In this document: piece by piece, positions 8,664-16,789 of the stretch
Layout: every line of letters begins with the position of its first letter
How positions within the stretch are numbered: the first letter of the stretch is position 1
Assembly (NCBI RefSeq): GCF_000497445.1
Contig: NZ_CM002285.1
Span: 144,448-208,447 of the forward strand
DNA from: Streptomyces roseochromogenus subsp. oscitans DS 12.976
GTDB taxonomy: Bacteria; Actinomycetota; Actinomycetes; Streptomycetales; Streptomycetaceae
Direction: 5' to 3'
Length of the DNA stretch: 64,000 nt
Position numbers and translations under genes: made by a program
The notes under the pieces: model-generated
What the model saw: only the letters and a program-made list of their open reading frames with translations
Told to the model about the DNA's origin: nothing
Database searches by the model: none

Positions 8664-9412
8664 TTAGCTGACGTCGGAGACCCTGCCGCCGCTCTTGGTG
8701 GAGCCCTTGATGCGGATGCCGTTGCTGCCTACGACGCCGGAACTGTCGGTGCCGGCCACGGTGTTGTTCTCCACCAGCACGTTGGCCACTCCCCCGGCGG
8801 TCTCGCTGCCGATGGAAATGCCGTGGGTGCCGCAGAAGTGGTTGCCCGCGATGGTGACGTTGCGGACCGCGCTGCCGCCCTTGACGGCGATGCCGTAGTC
8901 GCCGTCCTGGATCCAGGAGTCCTCGATGGTGACGTCGGTCGCACCGCCGGGGTCGATGCCGTCGGTGTTGCGGGCGTCGGCTGGCGTCTTGATCCGCAGG
9001 CCCCAGACGGTGAAGCCGTTGGCGTTCTGGTAAGCGACTTGGAAATTCGGTGAGTTGAGCAGATCGATGTCGCAGAGGGTGCAGTCATCCGCGTTCCTGA
9101 CGGTGATCAGCCGCGGGTTCTGTTGGTTCTCGTTCACCTTCTGGGCCTGACTGGCCAGCGCCCACCAGGTGGTGGAGGGGCCCAGGATGTCCTGGTCGCC
9201 GCGACCGCCGATCCTGCCCTGGCTGCCGCTGCCGGAGCGCACGCCCTCGATCCCGGCATGGGCGCCGGAGACGGAGATCAGCGGTGTGCAGCCGCCCTCG
9301 GCTGAGGACAGGGTGCCGCAGGTGGGCATGCCCTTCACCTGGTACGAGACGGGATTGCGGGAGCCGTAGGGAGTGACGCCGCTGTCGATGACGAGTGTCT
9401 CGCCCTGGTGAA
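8664..9412 (-). pseudogene. Polygalacturonase (GH28) remnant fused behind a pectinesterase
   Basis: The frame reads TLVIDSGVTPYGSRNPVSY, then the GH28 body with ITVRNADDCTL, RNTDGIDPGG, GTHGISIGSE and IRIKG. GH28 enzymes hydrolyse pectate with a set of three Asp residues; the usual GDDN is here GDYG, losing one of them. There is no signal peptide or start: the frame joins an upstream pectinesterase through a shift near 9410. The C-terminus ends early after RIKG. Missing parts, a frameshift and a lost catalytic Asp together argue for true decay. Confidence 0.75.
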
Positions 9413-10156
9413 CAGGCCCCCTGCGGCGCCGTTGTCCCGGGCGTCGACAGTGTCGTGGTCGAATACGGCGTCGGCGTTGCCGAAGATGAAGTCCGTGCCG
9501 CCGGTGATCTGGTCACCTCGGAAGTACTGGTGGGTCAATGCGCCGGCCTTGGACGCCCGGGCCAGCAGGGTGTCCTGGTGACCGAGGAAGCGGTCATTCT
9601 CGTAGACCTGCCGGTCGCCCTCCGCGTTCACGGCGACGACCTGGCCGGCGGTCCCGGGATGTCCCTTCTTGTCGAAGGAGTTGGCGACGGTGACGTTCTT
9701 GACCGTGAGGTCCCTGGCGGCGAAGGTCGCCATGGCGCTCCCAGTGGTGTCCGGTCGGCCTGCGCCTGCATTCTTCTATCCGGCCGCGTTGTCGCAGGTG
9801 ATGACGACGTCCGCCGGGTTGCCGGTGGCGCCCACGATGGTTAGCCCGCTCTTGGCGGCGGGCACGGTGACGACCTCGTGGTAGACACCCTTGGCGACGG
9901 GGATGGTGTCTCCGGGCGAGGCGGCGTCGATCGCCGCCTGGACCGTCCAGTAGGGGGCGCTGCCGTCCGTGGCGACGGTCAGCGTGCGGGCGGAGTGTGT
10001 GGAACTGGCCTGCGCGAAAAGCGGAATGCAGTCCGCTCCGGAGTAGAGGGCACCATCAATGAGTTCGCCCACGGACACGGCATGCGCCGCTGCCGCTACG
10101 CAGCGCGGCGGCACCTTCTTCGAACCACACCCCACCACCCAAACCGTCTGAACCAC
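9413..10156 (-). pseudogene. Pectinesterase (CE8) remnant with in-frame amber stop
   Basis: Carbohydrate esterase family 8 removes methyl groups from pectin. Visible blocks are TLTVATDGSAPYWTVQAAIDAA, YHEVVTVP, VKNVTVANSFD, LGHQDTLLA and GTDFIFGNADAVFD, which include the QDTL and catalytic DFIFG motifs. A TAG codon (bases 9776-9778) follows DNAAG, and the same frame continues on the far side, so this is a nonsense mutation and not a shift. The N-terminal 50 residues do not look like a clean signal peptide. The C-terminal quarter is missing: the reading passes into GH28 sequence near 9412. Confidence 0.75.
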
Positions 10157-10255
10157 TGCGGAACAGCCACCCTGTCCCGTGACGAAAGAGATAGGGCACC
10201 CCCGGGTCCGGGCCCCGGCGTCGGGCGTGTGGCTCGGCGCCGGGGCCCGTGTGAG

Positions 10256-10567
10256 CTACTTGCCGAGGATGATGGTGTTGTTGCACCCGAGGCTTGAGCC
10301 GACGTTGGTGGTCTGCGAGCCTGGTGAGCCCTTGCCGTTGGACCGATTACCCTCCCGGCCGTTCTCGAACCCGGACTCGCCCTGTACGTCGCCGTTCTCT
10401 TCGGCCGTCGTGCATGAGGTGCTCTGGCTGATCAATGTCGTGTTGTTCTCTCGACCGTGGTGCCCGCGGCCGTGCCCGTGCCCGTGGGCGTAGGCGGTGC
10501 CGGCGCCGAGGAAGCCGACGGTGCCGAGGAGGATGGCCATGACAGCGGTCTTGCGAGTCTTACGCAT
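10256..10567 (-). CDS. Small secreted His/Gly-rich protein
   Basis: A 103-residue preprotein. The N-terminus MRKTRKTAVMAI is followed by a hydrophobic stretch and an AYA cleavage site near residue 27. The mature part opens with HGHGHGRGHH, a plausible metal-binding tract. It is then rich in Asn, Ser and Gly, with two Cys (in TSCTT and LGCNN) that could pair. It is similar in style to small Streptomyces surface proteins ending in a CNN motif. It is not a recognised chaplin or rodlin. No function is assigned. Confidence 0.7.
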   Translation of the reverse strand: MRKTRKTAVMAILLGTVGFLGAGTAYAHGHGHGRGHHGRENNTTLISQSTSCTTAEENGDVQGESGFENGREGNRSNGKGSPGSQTTNVGSSLGCNNTIILGK

Positions 10568-10989
10568 GTCTTCTCCGAGCGTTGAAGCGGACGCCTACGC
10601 GATCCGCCACGTCATAAGTTGCCGAGAGGTTAATGCGCAAATGCCCGATATCCGCTCGTCGGCACGCCGGATCGTCTGATCAACGAGCACGGGCGTCGGC
10701 CCGGCGACCCGCCCAAGATCCCTGTGCGGTCAAGGCATCATGAGGCCGAACGCGGGCGTAGGCGCTCCGCGCAGAACCACCCGTGTGGCCGCGCCGCGAG
10801 CGCGAGGCGGCGTGGGCCATTCGGCGCTGAACCAGGGACACTGCCCAAACTCCAGGCGACGTCGGCGAGTTCGCCTCACGACGGCGCAGCTCGACGACGT
10901 CTCGCACCCCCGGGCGTTGTGAGGTGGACCCGGAGGGCAGTTCGATCTGGACCCACCGGGGCGGAGGTTGTGCTGCTTCCTCGGGTCGA
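10568..10989. other. Non-coding stretch
   Basis: Nothing recognisable beyond the probable promoter of the small secreted protein at its left end. Open frames are Arg-rich shadows without motifs. Confidence 0.4.
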
Positions 10990-11671
10990 TCAGGCGGTTG
11001 ACGCCTTTTCCGCAGGTGCGAGCTGAGTGTGTCGATGGTGTTGTGCCCGGCGGACAGCGGGTGGTGCTGCCAGGCCCGCCAGCGCGAACATGGCTCCTGC
11101 GACATGCCATCCGGGTCGGCCCAGGTGATGCAGAGCGCGATGAGCGAAGGCGATCGCATTGCCGGTGACCATGAGCTGATAGGCGGTGAGCGTGCCCACT
11201 TGAACGCCCCAGCCTGCCAGCACGGCGCCGAGGGAGATGCCGACGTTGGTCACTGCACGGAGGCAGGCCCGGAGCTCCTGCGACCTGTTTCCACCGCAGT
11301 GCCTGATGAGCGGGCTGCGAGCGGATATTCCGGCTGCCTTCGCTGCGGCGGCCACGCAGACGGCGAGGACGGATGCCAGAAGCCGTCCGCCAGGACGAAG
11401 CCGACCGTGGCCAGCGCGTGGATCACCAGGGTGGTCGCGTAGACGCCGCGTGCTCCGTGCCGATCCGCCAGATGACCGACCGCGCCCCCAGAGCCAACGC
11501 GACCAGGTCGGCGATGCCGATCCCGAGCCCCACCTGGTTGGCCGGAAGGTGGACTGCCCCGGTGAAATACAGCACGCCAGCGGTGAGATGGAGGCCACTG
11601 CCGACGGTGTAGATGAAGCTCGAAGCCGCAAGGACGCGCTGCGGCTTGGTGTCCGGCATCATCCGGGGCAT
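10990..11671 (-). pseudogene. MFS transporter remnant, N-terminal half with frameshifts
   Basis: Major-facilitator sequence can be followed through three frames. The first reads MPRMMPDTKP, FIYTVGSGLHLTAGVLYF and GLGIGIADLVALALG. The second gives AVGHLADRHGARGVYATT, the loop 2-3 signature of MFS drug exporters. The third gives GISARSPLIRHCGG and RAVTNVGISLGAVLAGW. At least two indels near 11490 and 11360 separate them. The C-terminal six helices are missing. Clearly dead; the substrate is unknown. Confidence 0.65.
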
Positions 11672-11835
11672 GACGGGGCTCCACATCCTCGGCAGGCGGT
11701 AACGACCCGTCCAGCTTTTTTGCATATGATCTTGCAACCGCAACGAGACGGCATTAGTCGGGCGGCGTGCTCCGGCCTCTGGGCACCGTGCAGGGCGGCC
11801 ATTTCCTCCCGTTGGCCTTGTTTGCCTGGCGCGGG

Positions 11836-12252
11836 CAAGGCGGTAGGACTCGGTGCCGGTCTCGATGAGGGTGGCGTTGACGGTGAGCCGGTGGACGATC
11901 GCCGCGCAGAGCCGCGGATCGATGAAGGTCTCGGAGCAGCCATCTATCTGTCTGGGGACCGGAGTCGCCGATCAGACACAGCGGACAGCCCTTGGCGATC
12001 CAGTCGCAGGTGGCGAGGTTGTGGATGACAGCTGGGTCGACGTTGGGGTTGGCGTTGTGGTCGAAGTCGCGCAGGGATTTCTCGCGGGGGAAGTGGGCGG
12101 TCCGGATGCGGCGTTCGGCCCGGCGGCGGTCGCGGTCCTCCCACTCAGCCATCAGCAGCTCGGCAAGGAAGCCCGCGTAGGAGAGCCCACTCGCGTTCGG
12201 CGCCGGCGATGGTGTCGGCGGCCTGGGCGCGCATGGTGGGCAGTCGGAGCAT
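11836..12252 (-). mobile_element. IS21-family istB helper ATPase remnant
   Basis: The start MLRLPTMRAQAADTIAGAERE has a frameshift before LAELLMAEWEDRD. The typical IstB core follows: ERRIRTAHFPREKSLRDFD, NPNVDPAVIHNLATCDW and LCLIGDSG. The sequence then jumps, in another frame, to the IstB C-terminus (TFIDPRLCAAIVHRLT, IETGTESYRLA). The Walker A lysine and the central domain, roughly 350 bases, are deleted. No istA and no clear inverted repeats are seen. It lies directly beside a broken PEP-utilising enzyme gene. Confidence 0.7.
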
Positions 12253-12269
12253 GGGGCGGGCGGTGTCGG

Positions 12270-12905
12270 ACGCCTGGAAGTTGCCCGGCAGCACCATCAC
12301 CCATCGAAAACTCGGCACGAAGAAGACGCGAATCGAGCGCGATCACACCCGGGTTGTCATCCGTGAGGTGGAACCTGCCGACCGGGAACGCTTCTGCCTC
12401 ACCGACGACGAAGTGATCCGGCTCGCGGACATCGGCCGGAAGACAGCCGATCTGCTGGGCGGGCCGCAGGACATCGAGTGGGCGATCACCGGCTCCCAGA
12501 TCTGGATCCTCCTGGCCCGGCCGGTGACCAGCGCCCTCCCCGCCGGGCCACCGGTTGCTGCGGACATCACCGAGGGAGCGAAGGCCGCGCGGGTACGCCC
12601 GTAAGTCCCGGCTCCGCCGCCGGATCGGCCCGCCTGGTGTGCGGCCCCGGTGATTTCGCACGCGTGCGGCAGCGGCGACGTACTCGTGTGCCGGACCACG
12701 GACCCGGAGTGGGACCCCGCTGTTCGGTGTCGTCGCCGCGGTCGTCACCGAGACCGGCGGACTGCTCTCCGACGTCGCGATCGTGGCACGGGAGCGGGGC
12801 ATCCCGGCCGTCCTGGCCATTCCGGACGCGACGACGGTCCGACCCGAACGTGCGATGGTCGAGGTGGACGGGAGCACCGGCCGGGTCGCGCTCCTCGGTA
12901 TCTGA
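12270..12905 (+). pseudogene. PEP-utilising dikinase remnant
   Basis: The family transfers phosphate between PEP or ATP and a substrate through a swivelling His domain. The left part carries the end of the PEP/pyruvate-binding domain (GGPQDIEWAI and WILLARPVTS). After frameshifts near 12610-12720 the swivelling domain appears (VTETGGLLSDVAIVARERGIPAV), ending with TGRVALLGI and TGA at 12905. The catalytic His expected after GGxxS is Asp here. Most of the ATP-grasp part is gone and the left end abuts the istB scar. The result is inactive. Confidence 0.65.
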
Positions 12906-12962
12906 CGACCTCGTGCACGGTCGGCCGTGGCTCGGTACCCAGGTGGCTCGTTGAGCTGTGTA

Positions 12963-13384
12963 CGATGGGGGATGGGGCGCGTGAGTTGATCGTGGCAGAG
13001 TACCCGGTCACCGGCTTGTCGCCGGATGTGATCGCTGAACTCATCGCGGAATTGGGGCCGTTGTGGCAGGACCAGCATCAGGCGGCTCGGCTCACGGCTC
13101 GGCCGCGACGGCGGGCCGCAGGAGCCAGTGTTGAGCACAAGCTCGTCTTCGTTGGCCGATTGCCGGGCAGCGCCCTGACGGATTTGGCCGAGGCGGTAGA
13201 CGAGGTGCTGCTCGGTCTCGGTCACGCGGTCACCCGTGCCCAGCGCATGCAGTACGCGGCATACCAGCGACTGCGGAACTTCGCCCGCGTCTGCCCGCCG
13301 CAGCAGACCAAGCTCCTCGTCTACCTCAGGGCCGACCCGAAGGCGGGCGACCTGGTTCCCGGCTTCACCCGGGATGTGACGTGA
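12963..13384 (+). pseudogene. Chimera of an IS transposase N-terminus and a COG3586/DUF5655 C-terminus
   Basis: One open frame of 140 codons holds two unrelated halves. Residues about 9-64 (AEYPVTGLSPDVIAELIAEL to HKLVFVGRL) match the start of HTH/DDE_Tnp_4 transposases. Residues about 68-140 (LTDLAEAVDEVLLGLG, AYQRLRNFARVCPPQ, LVPGFTRDV) match the C-terminal domain of COG3586 proteins. That domain normally continues past FTRDV for some 20 residues; here it stops. The junction probably records an IS insertion followed by deletion. Whether it is expressed is unknown. Its end overlaps the convergent protease gene by 20 bases. Confidence 0.55.
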
Positions 13385-14819
13385 GTCGGTCATGCTGGAG
13401 CAGCGGTATGTTGATGTGCGCGAGCGCGGACTGGAGCAGGTGCGGGGTGAATCTGCGCTCCGGGGGGCACCGCTCGGCGGGCGGGACCGTCGTGCGCAGC
13501 GAGTGCCAGGTTTTCACCCCCACAACGCCGTCGGGTGGCAAACCTTCCTTGTCCTGCAGGGAGATGACGGCCCGTTGGGTGTTCGTGCCGTACCAGCCGT
13601 CGACACCCGCGGTGCCGAGTTCGTACCCGAGGCGTTGGAGCAGGCATTGCGCCTCGGCGACCTCCGTCCCGTGCGAGTTGGCCGTCAGCACGGCGTTCTG
13701 TGTGTCGCTGATGCCTGCGTACCAGAGTCCGTCGTGCTGACGGAAGCGGCACCTGTACGGCGGCACGTATGTGACGTGGATGGTGGTCCAGCCGGTATAC
13801 CGGCCGGTGGCTTCATCCCTCACCCGCACCCGGTAGTTCCCCCGCTGGTCCGTGCTGGAACAGGGCCAGGCCAGCTTCAGCGACCCGTCGCCGTTGACCG
13901 TCCCCGTGGTGGACACGTTCTGGGGCTTGCTGCCGTCCGGCGCGATGATCTCGTCTGTGTACCGGCCACCCGGAGTGAAGCCGCTGGACTGGTTGACCAG
14001 CGTCTGATCGGTTCGCGTACATGTACCGGCAATCTCCAAGTGCAGCGGCTCGGGCCTCGCCATCCACCAGGTGGTCGCCGCCGCGGTGGCGAGGACCACG
14101 CTGGAACCGATCAGGACCTTGCGATTCCTCCACACCGGGGCCACGAACGGCAGCGGAGGACGCAGCCCAGCCCTGTCGAGCGCGGCCAGGCCGGCCTCGT
14201 CGTCGGCCTGCTCCGCCCACCGGTCGGCGCGGCTGATCGTGAGGCTCCCCAGTCCCTCCGGCCTGTGATGCGCGGTGATCAGGCCGATGATCCGGCCGTA
14301 CGCCCACACCGCCGCGCCGGACATGCCCTCCCACGGGGAGTAGCGCGGATCCGGATCCCGCTCGGGTTCCTGAACCCGGAATTCCAGGACGCCTTCCCTG
14401 CGCCCTGTGAGAGGCGCGATCTCACCGCGCGCGTGGAAGGAGTCGCGATACACGCCCGCCGCGTCCTGACGTCTCTTGAACAGTGGGAAGCCCAGTGCAC
14501 TGCACTTCAGGCCCACGTCCCGATCCCTCACCGCTCCGAACGCGGCGGCCCTCGTCCGCCCGAGAACCTTCGGAGGTGCGCTCAGGGCCAGGACCGCGAC
14601 GTCGATCGTTTCGTCGGACCAGGCAGCCTCGGCCTCTCCGTCCCACAGGACGGTTCCGCCCTTCTCGGAGCGGACGCGGATCTGCTGCGCCCCGGCCACC
14701 ACGTGGGCCGCGGTGAGGATGGTGTCCGCGCGCACCAGGTATCCCGATCCGCGCAGACTGCTCCCATCGTGACGGACGACGATGATTTCGGCGGCCCGTT
14801 CCGCCTGCAGGCCCCTCAC
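13365..14819 (-). CDS. Trypsin-like serine protease with membrane helix and peptidoglycan-binding domain
   Basis: A 484-residue protein. The N-terminal trypsin fold (about 1-215) has the catalytic His in TAAHVV, Asp in ETIDVAVL and Ser in GMSGAAV. Instead of a signal peptide it starts MRGLQAERAAEIIVV, the entry seen in conflict-system trypsin domains. A single membrane helix follows (about 237-257). Then comes a beta-rich extracytoplasmic part with Cys pairs, a YVPPYRCRF segment, and a peptidoglycan-binding-1 domain (about 385-440; QRLGYELG, VDGWYGTNTQRAV, LPPDGVVG). The protease is thus predicted to face the cytoplasm and the wall-binding domain the outside. A TRYPCO2 remnant precedes it. 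The start could be a few codons further upstream. Confidence 0.8.
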   Translation of the reverse strand: MRGLQAERAAEIIVVRHDGSSLRGSGYLVRADTILTAAHVVAGAQQIRVRSEKGGTVLWDGEAEAAWSDETIDVAVLALSAPPKVLGRTRAAAFGAVRDRDVGLKCSALGFPLFKRRQDAAGVYRDSFHARGEIAPLTGRREGVLEFRVQEPERDPDPRYSPWEGMSGAAVWAYGRIIGLITAHHRPEGLGSLTISRADRWAEQADDEAGLAALDRAGLRPPLPFVAPVWRNRKVLIGSSVVLATAAATTWWMARPEPLHLEIAGTCTRTDQTLVNQSSGFTPGGRYTDEIIAPDGSKPQNVSTTGTVNGDGSLKLAWPCSSTDQRGNYRVRVRDEATGRYTGWTTIHVTYVPPYRCRFRQHDGLWYAGISDTQNAVLTANSHGTEVAEAQCLLQRLGYELGTAGVDGWYGTNTQRAVISLQDKEGLPPDGVVGVKTWHSLRTTVPPAERCPPERRFTPHLLQSALAHINIPLLQHDRLTSHPG

Positions 14820-14984
14820 CGGCCGTTCCGGCGTAATGCGCCGGTCATGCCACTGTTGGCTGACATCGCGTTCCCCTCACAAGATGCAGGTGCTTTCAGC
14901 TGTTTACTCCTGCGCGGGCGGACCGTCCCGCGCGGCGCGGTGCGGTGCGGACTCACCGTTCGCCGGACAGTGCCTCGCCGGAGA

Positions 14985-15124
14985 TCAACGGCGTCTCGCC
15001 AGGCCGGCCGGAACGTCCCGGAACCGGGCCTTGCCACCGGACTTGGCCTCCGTGTCCACCGCGACGCTCAGCTCGAGCTCCACCGTTCCGGCTCGAACCG
15101 CAACTCCGCAAGCTCAATTCGCAT
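14985..15124 (-). pseudogene. TRYPCO2 (trypsin-co-occurring domain 2) remnant
   Basis: The ATG at 15124 has a strong GGGGGAGG ribosome site. The product starts MRIELAELRFEPER and, after a one-base shift, continues VELELSVAVDTEAKSGGKARFR. It stops at TGA 14985-14987. TRYPCO2 proteins are about 100 residues with the same MRIELAEL start and VELELSV strand. Here about 20 residues between those blocks and the C-terminal strands are missing. This is the usual partner of the trypsin-like protein encoded downstream. Confidence 0.5.
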
Positions 15125-15323
15125 CTCCGGACCTCCCCCTCGCTCGGAAGGCACATTATGGGCCTTGAACTTGGGGGCTTGTTGTGGCTCCGCGTATTTC
15201 CTGGTGATTTCGGGCCAGGAGCCACGGACAAACGACCACCCGTACAACCGTGCTGTCAGCGGGCAGGCGAGCCCTGGTCGCGTACTGAAAATCCAGACCA
15301 GGGCGTCCTGACATGATCACGGC

Positions 15324-15992
15324 ATGGCCAGTGACCTTGTGGAGCCCGGCCCCAGGAAGTCCGTCCTCTTCGATGTCGACGGAACGTTGATCGACGCGGT
15401 GGACAACCAGCGCCGGGTCTGGGCGGCGTGGGCGGGGCGATACGGACTGAATGCGGATGAGGTCTATCGGGTGGCGCTGCGGACGCGGCCGCTGGAGACC
15501 TTCGCGAAGGTGGCTCCGGACCAGGATCCGAGGAAGTGCCTGGATGCGCTGCACGAACTGGAGGACGACGACGTCCGGTCCGGCGATTATGCGGCCTTCG
15601 ACGGCGCGTCGGAGTTGCTGGGCAATCTGCCGTCGGGGGCATGGGTGCTCGTGACGTCCAACTACGAGCACCGGGTGCGCGGGCGATTTACTCGGACGAG
15701 CCTGCCGCTCCCTCGCGTGATTGTGGACGCGGCCGCGGTGGAGGAAGGAAAGCCGTCGCCCGTGCCCTATCTGCTGGCCGCCGAGCAGCTCGGTGTCCGG
15801 CCCGAGAACTGCTTGGTCATTGAGGACGCCCCGTCCGGAGTTGAAGCAGGGCTGCGAGCCGGCATGGCGGTGTGGGGAGTCAACACCGCGGGTCCGGTGG
15901 CCGGCGTGCACCGCCACTTCGCGAGCCTGCGCGAAGCAGCCCCCAGCATCCTCGCCTTCGCCCGGCTGGAGGGATCAGCCGGAGAGGGATGA
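15324..15992 (+). CDS. HAD-superfamily phosphatase (phosphoglycolate/beta-phosphoglucomutase-like)
   Basis: A 222-residue HAD hydrolase expected to dephosphorylate a small metabolite. Motif I is FDVDGTL with the nucleophile Asp, motif II is VTSN, motif III has the Lys in GKPSP, and motif IV is IEDAPSGVEAG. A helical cap lies between motifs I and II (about 30-95). All catalytic residues are present, so this gene is intact amid decayed neighbours. It stands alone; the substrate is unknown. The ATG at 15324 is the first start in frame. Confidence 0.9.
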   Translation: MASDLVEPGPRKSVLFDVDGTLIDAVDNQRRVWAAWAGRYGLNADEVYRVALRTRPLETFAKVAPDQDPRKCLDALHELEDDDVRSGDYAAFDGASELLGNLPSGAWVLVTSNYEHRVRGRFTRTSLPLPRVIVDAAAVEEGKPSPVPYLLAAEQLGVRPENCLVIEDAPSGVEAGLRAGMAVWGVNTAGPVAGVHRHFASLREAAPSILAFARLEGSAGEG

Positions 15993-16789
15993 TCATGGAG
16001 TGGCTGGCGTGACCACGACTTCGGAGTCGTCCTGGACAGTCCCTAGCGGCGTCCGGAAAGTGGGCTCCTCAGACGAAGAGGCGTATCGGTTGATATCCGC
16101 GTGTCCGCGTCCAAGGTGGCGGTCATGGGGTGGTGGCGCGGGGCGGGGCGGTGCTGCTGGTGGGAGACGCTCCACATGAAGTAGGCCAGGCAGCCGGACC
16201 GGGCCAGGGTGCAGTAGATCGCGAACGGGATGAGGGTGCGGTTCCGAAGTACTCCCCCAGGCTGCGGGCCGCGAGGTAGGCGGCGATGCCGCCGGCCGGC
16301 AGCGGACCGCGCAGGCCGTTGCGTATCCCGGCTCCCGGGCGTCTCCGAGGCGAGGCAGTGGCGGACGCCGCATGCGCCGATATCCGTGGGCTCCGTGCCG
16401 TAACCGCCCGGCCCCCGCGGGAGTGCCCCGGCATCTCGACGACGCCGTCGGCATCACGCTCGACGCGCTCGTCGGCCTGCACTGGCCGGGTCCCTCGCTC
16501 CGGCCGCCCCCGCCTGGCGCTATGAGCCGAACCGGCCTCCGCGTCCGGTCCGGTCCGGTCGCGCACGCTCTGATGTTCCGCCGCACGAACAGGGAAGCCG
16601 CCTTCAACGGTCGGCCGACCGCCGGTGCTGGTGCCGGATGACGTCGCACAGTGGGCTCGAACCGGACCTCAAGGGCCGCGCGTGACCGCGGGCACCCGGC
16701 AGGGCCGATGCGCTCGTCGCCGCCCCTGAGCGGGCCAGTCCGTCCCATTCGCTTCGTGGTCGGTCAGGTCGAAACGATAGAAAGGGTAT
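15993..16789. other. Non-coding stretch with a transporter-like scrap
   Basis: About 800 bases without an intact gene. A probable undecaprenyl-diphosphatase end is seen on the minus strand (listed separately). The remainder shows no family motif in any frame. The promoter of the sensor phosphatase lies at the right end. Confidence 0.4.
16145..16330 (-). pseudogene. Possible UppP (undecaprenyl-diphosphatase) C-terminal remnant
   Basis: Two frames carry GGIAAYLAARSLGEYFGT and then RTLIPFAIYCTLARSGCLAYF. This resembles the last two membrane helices of actinobacterial UppP, where a phrase like RTLTPFAIYC links them. The catalytic region is absent. The assignment rests on one short block and is tentative. 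Confidence 0.35.
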
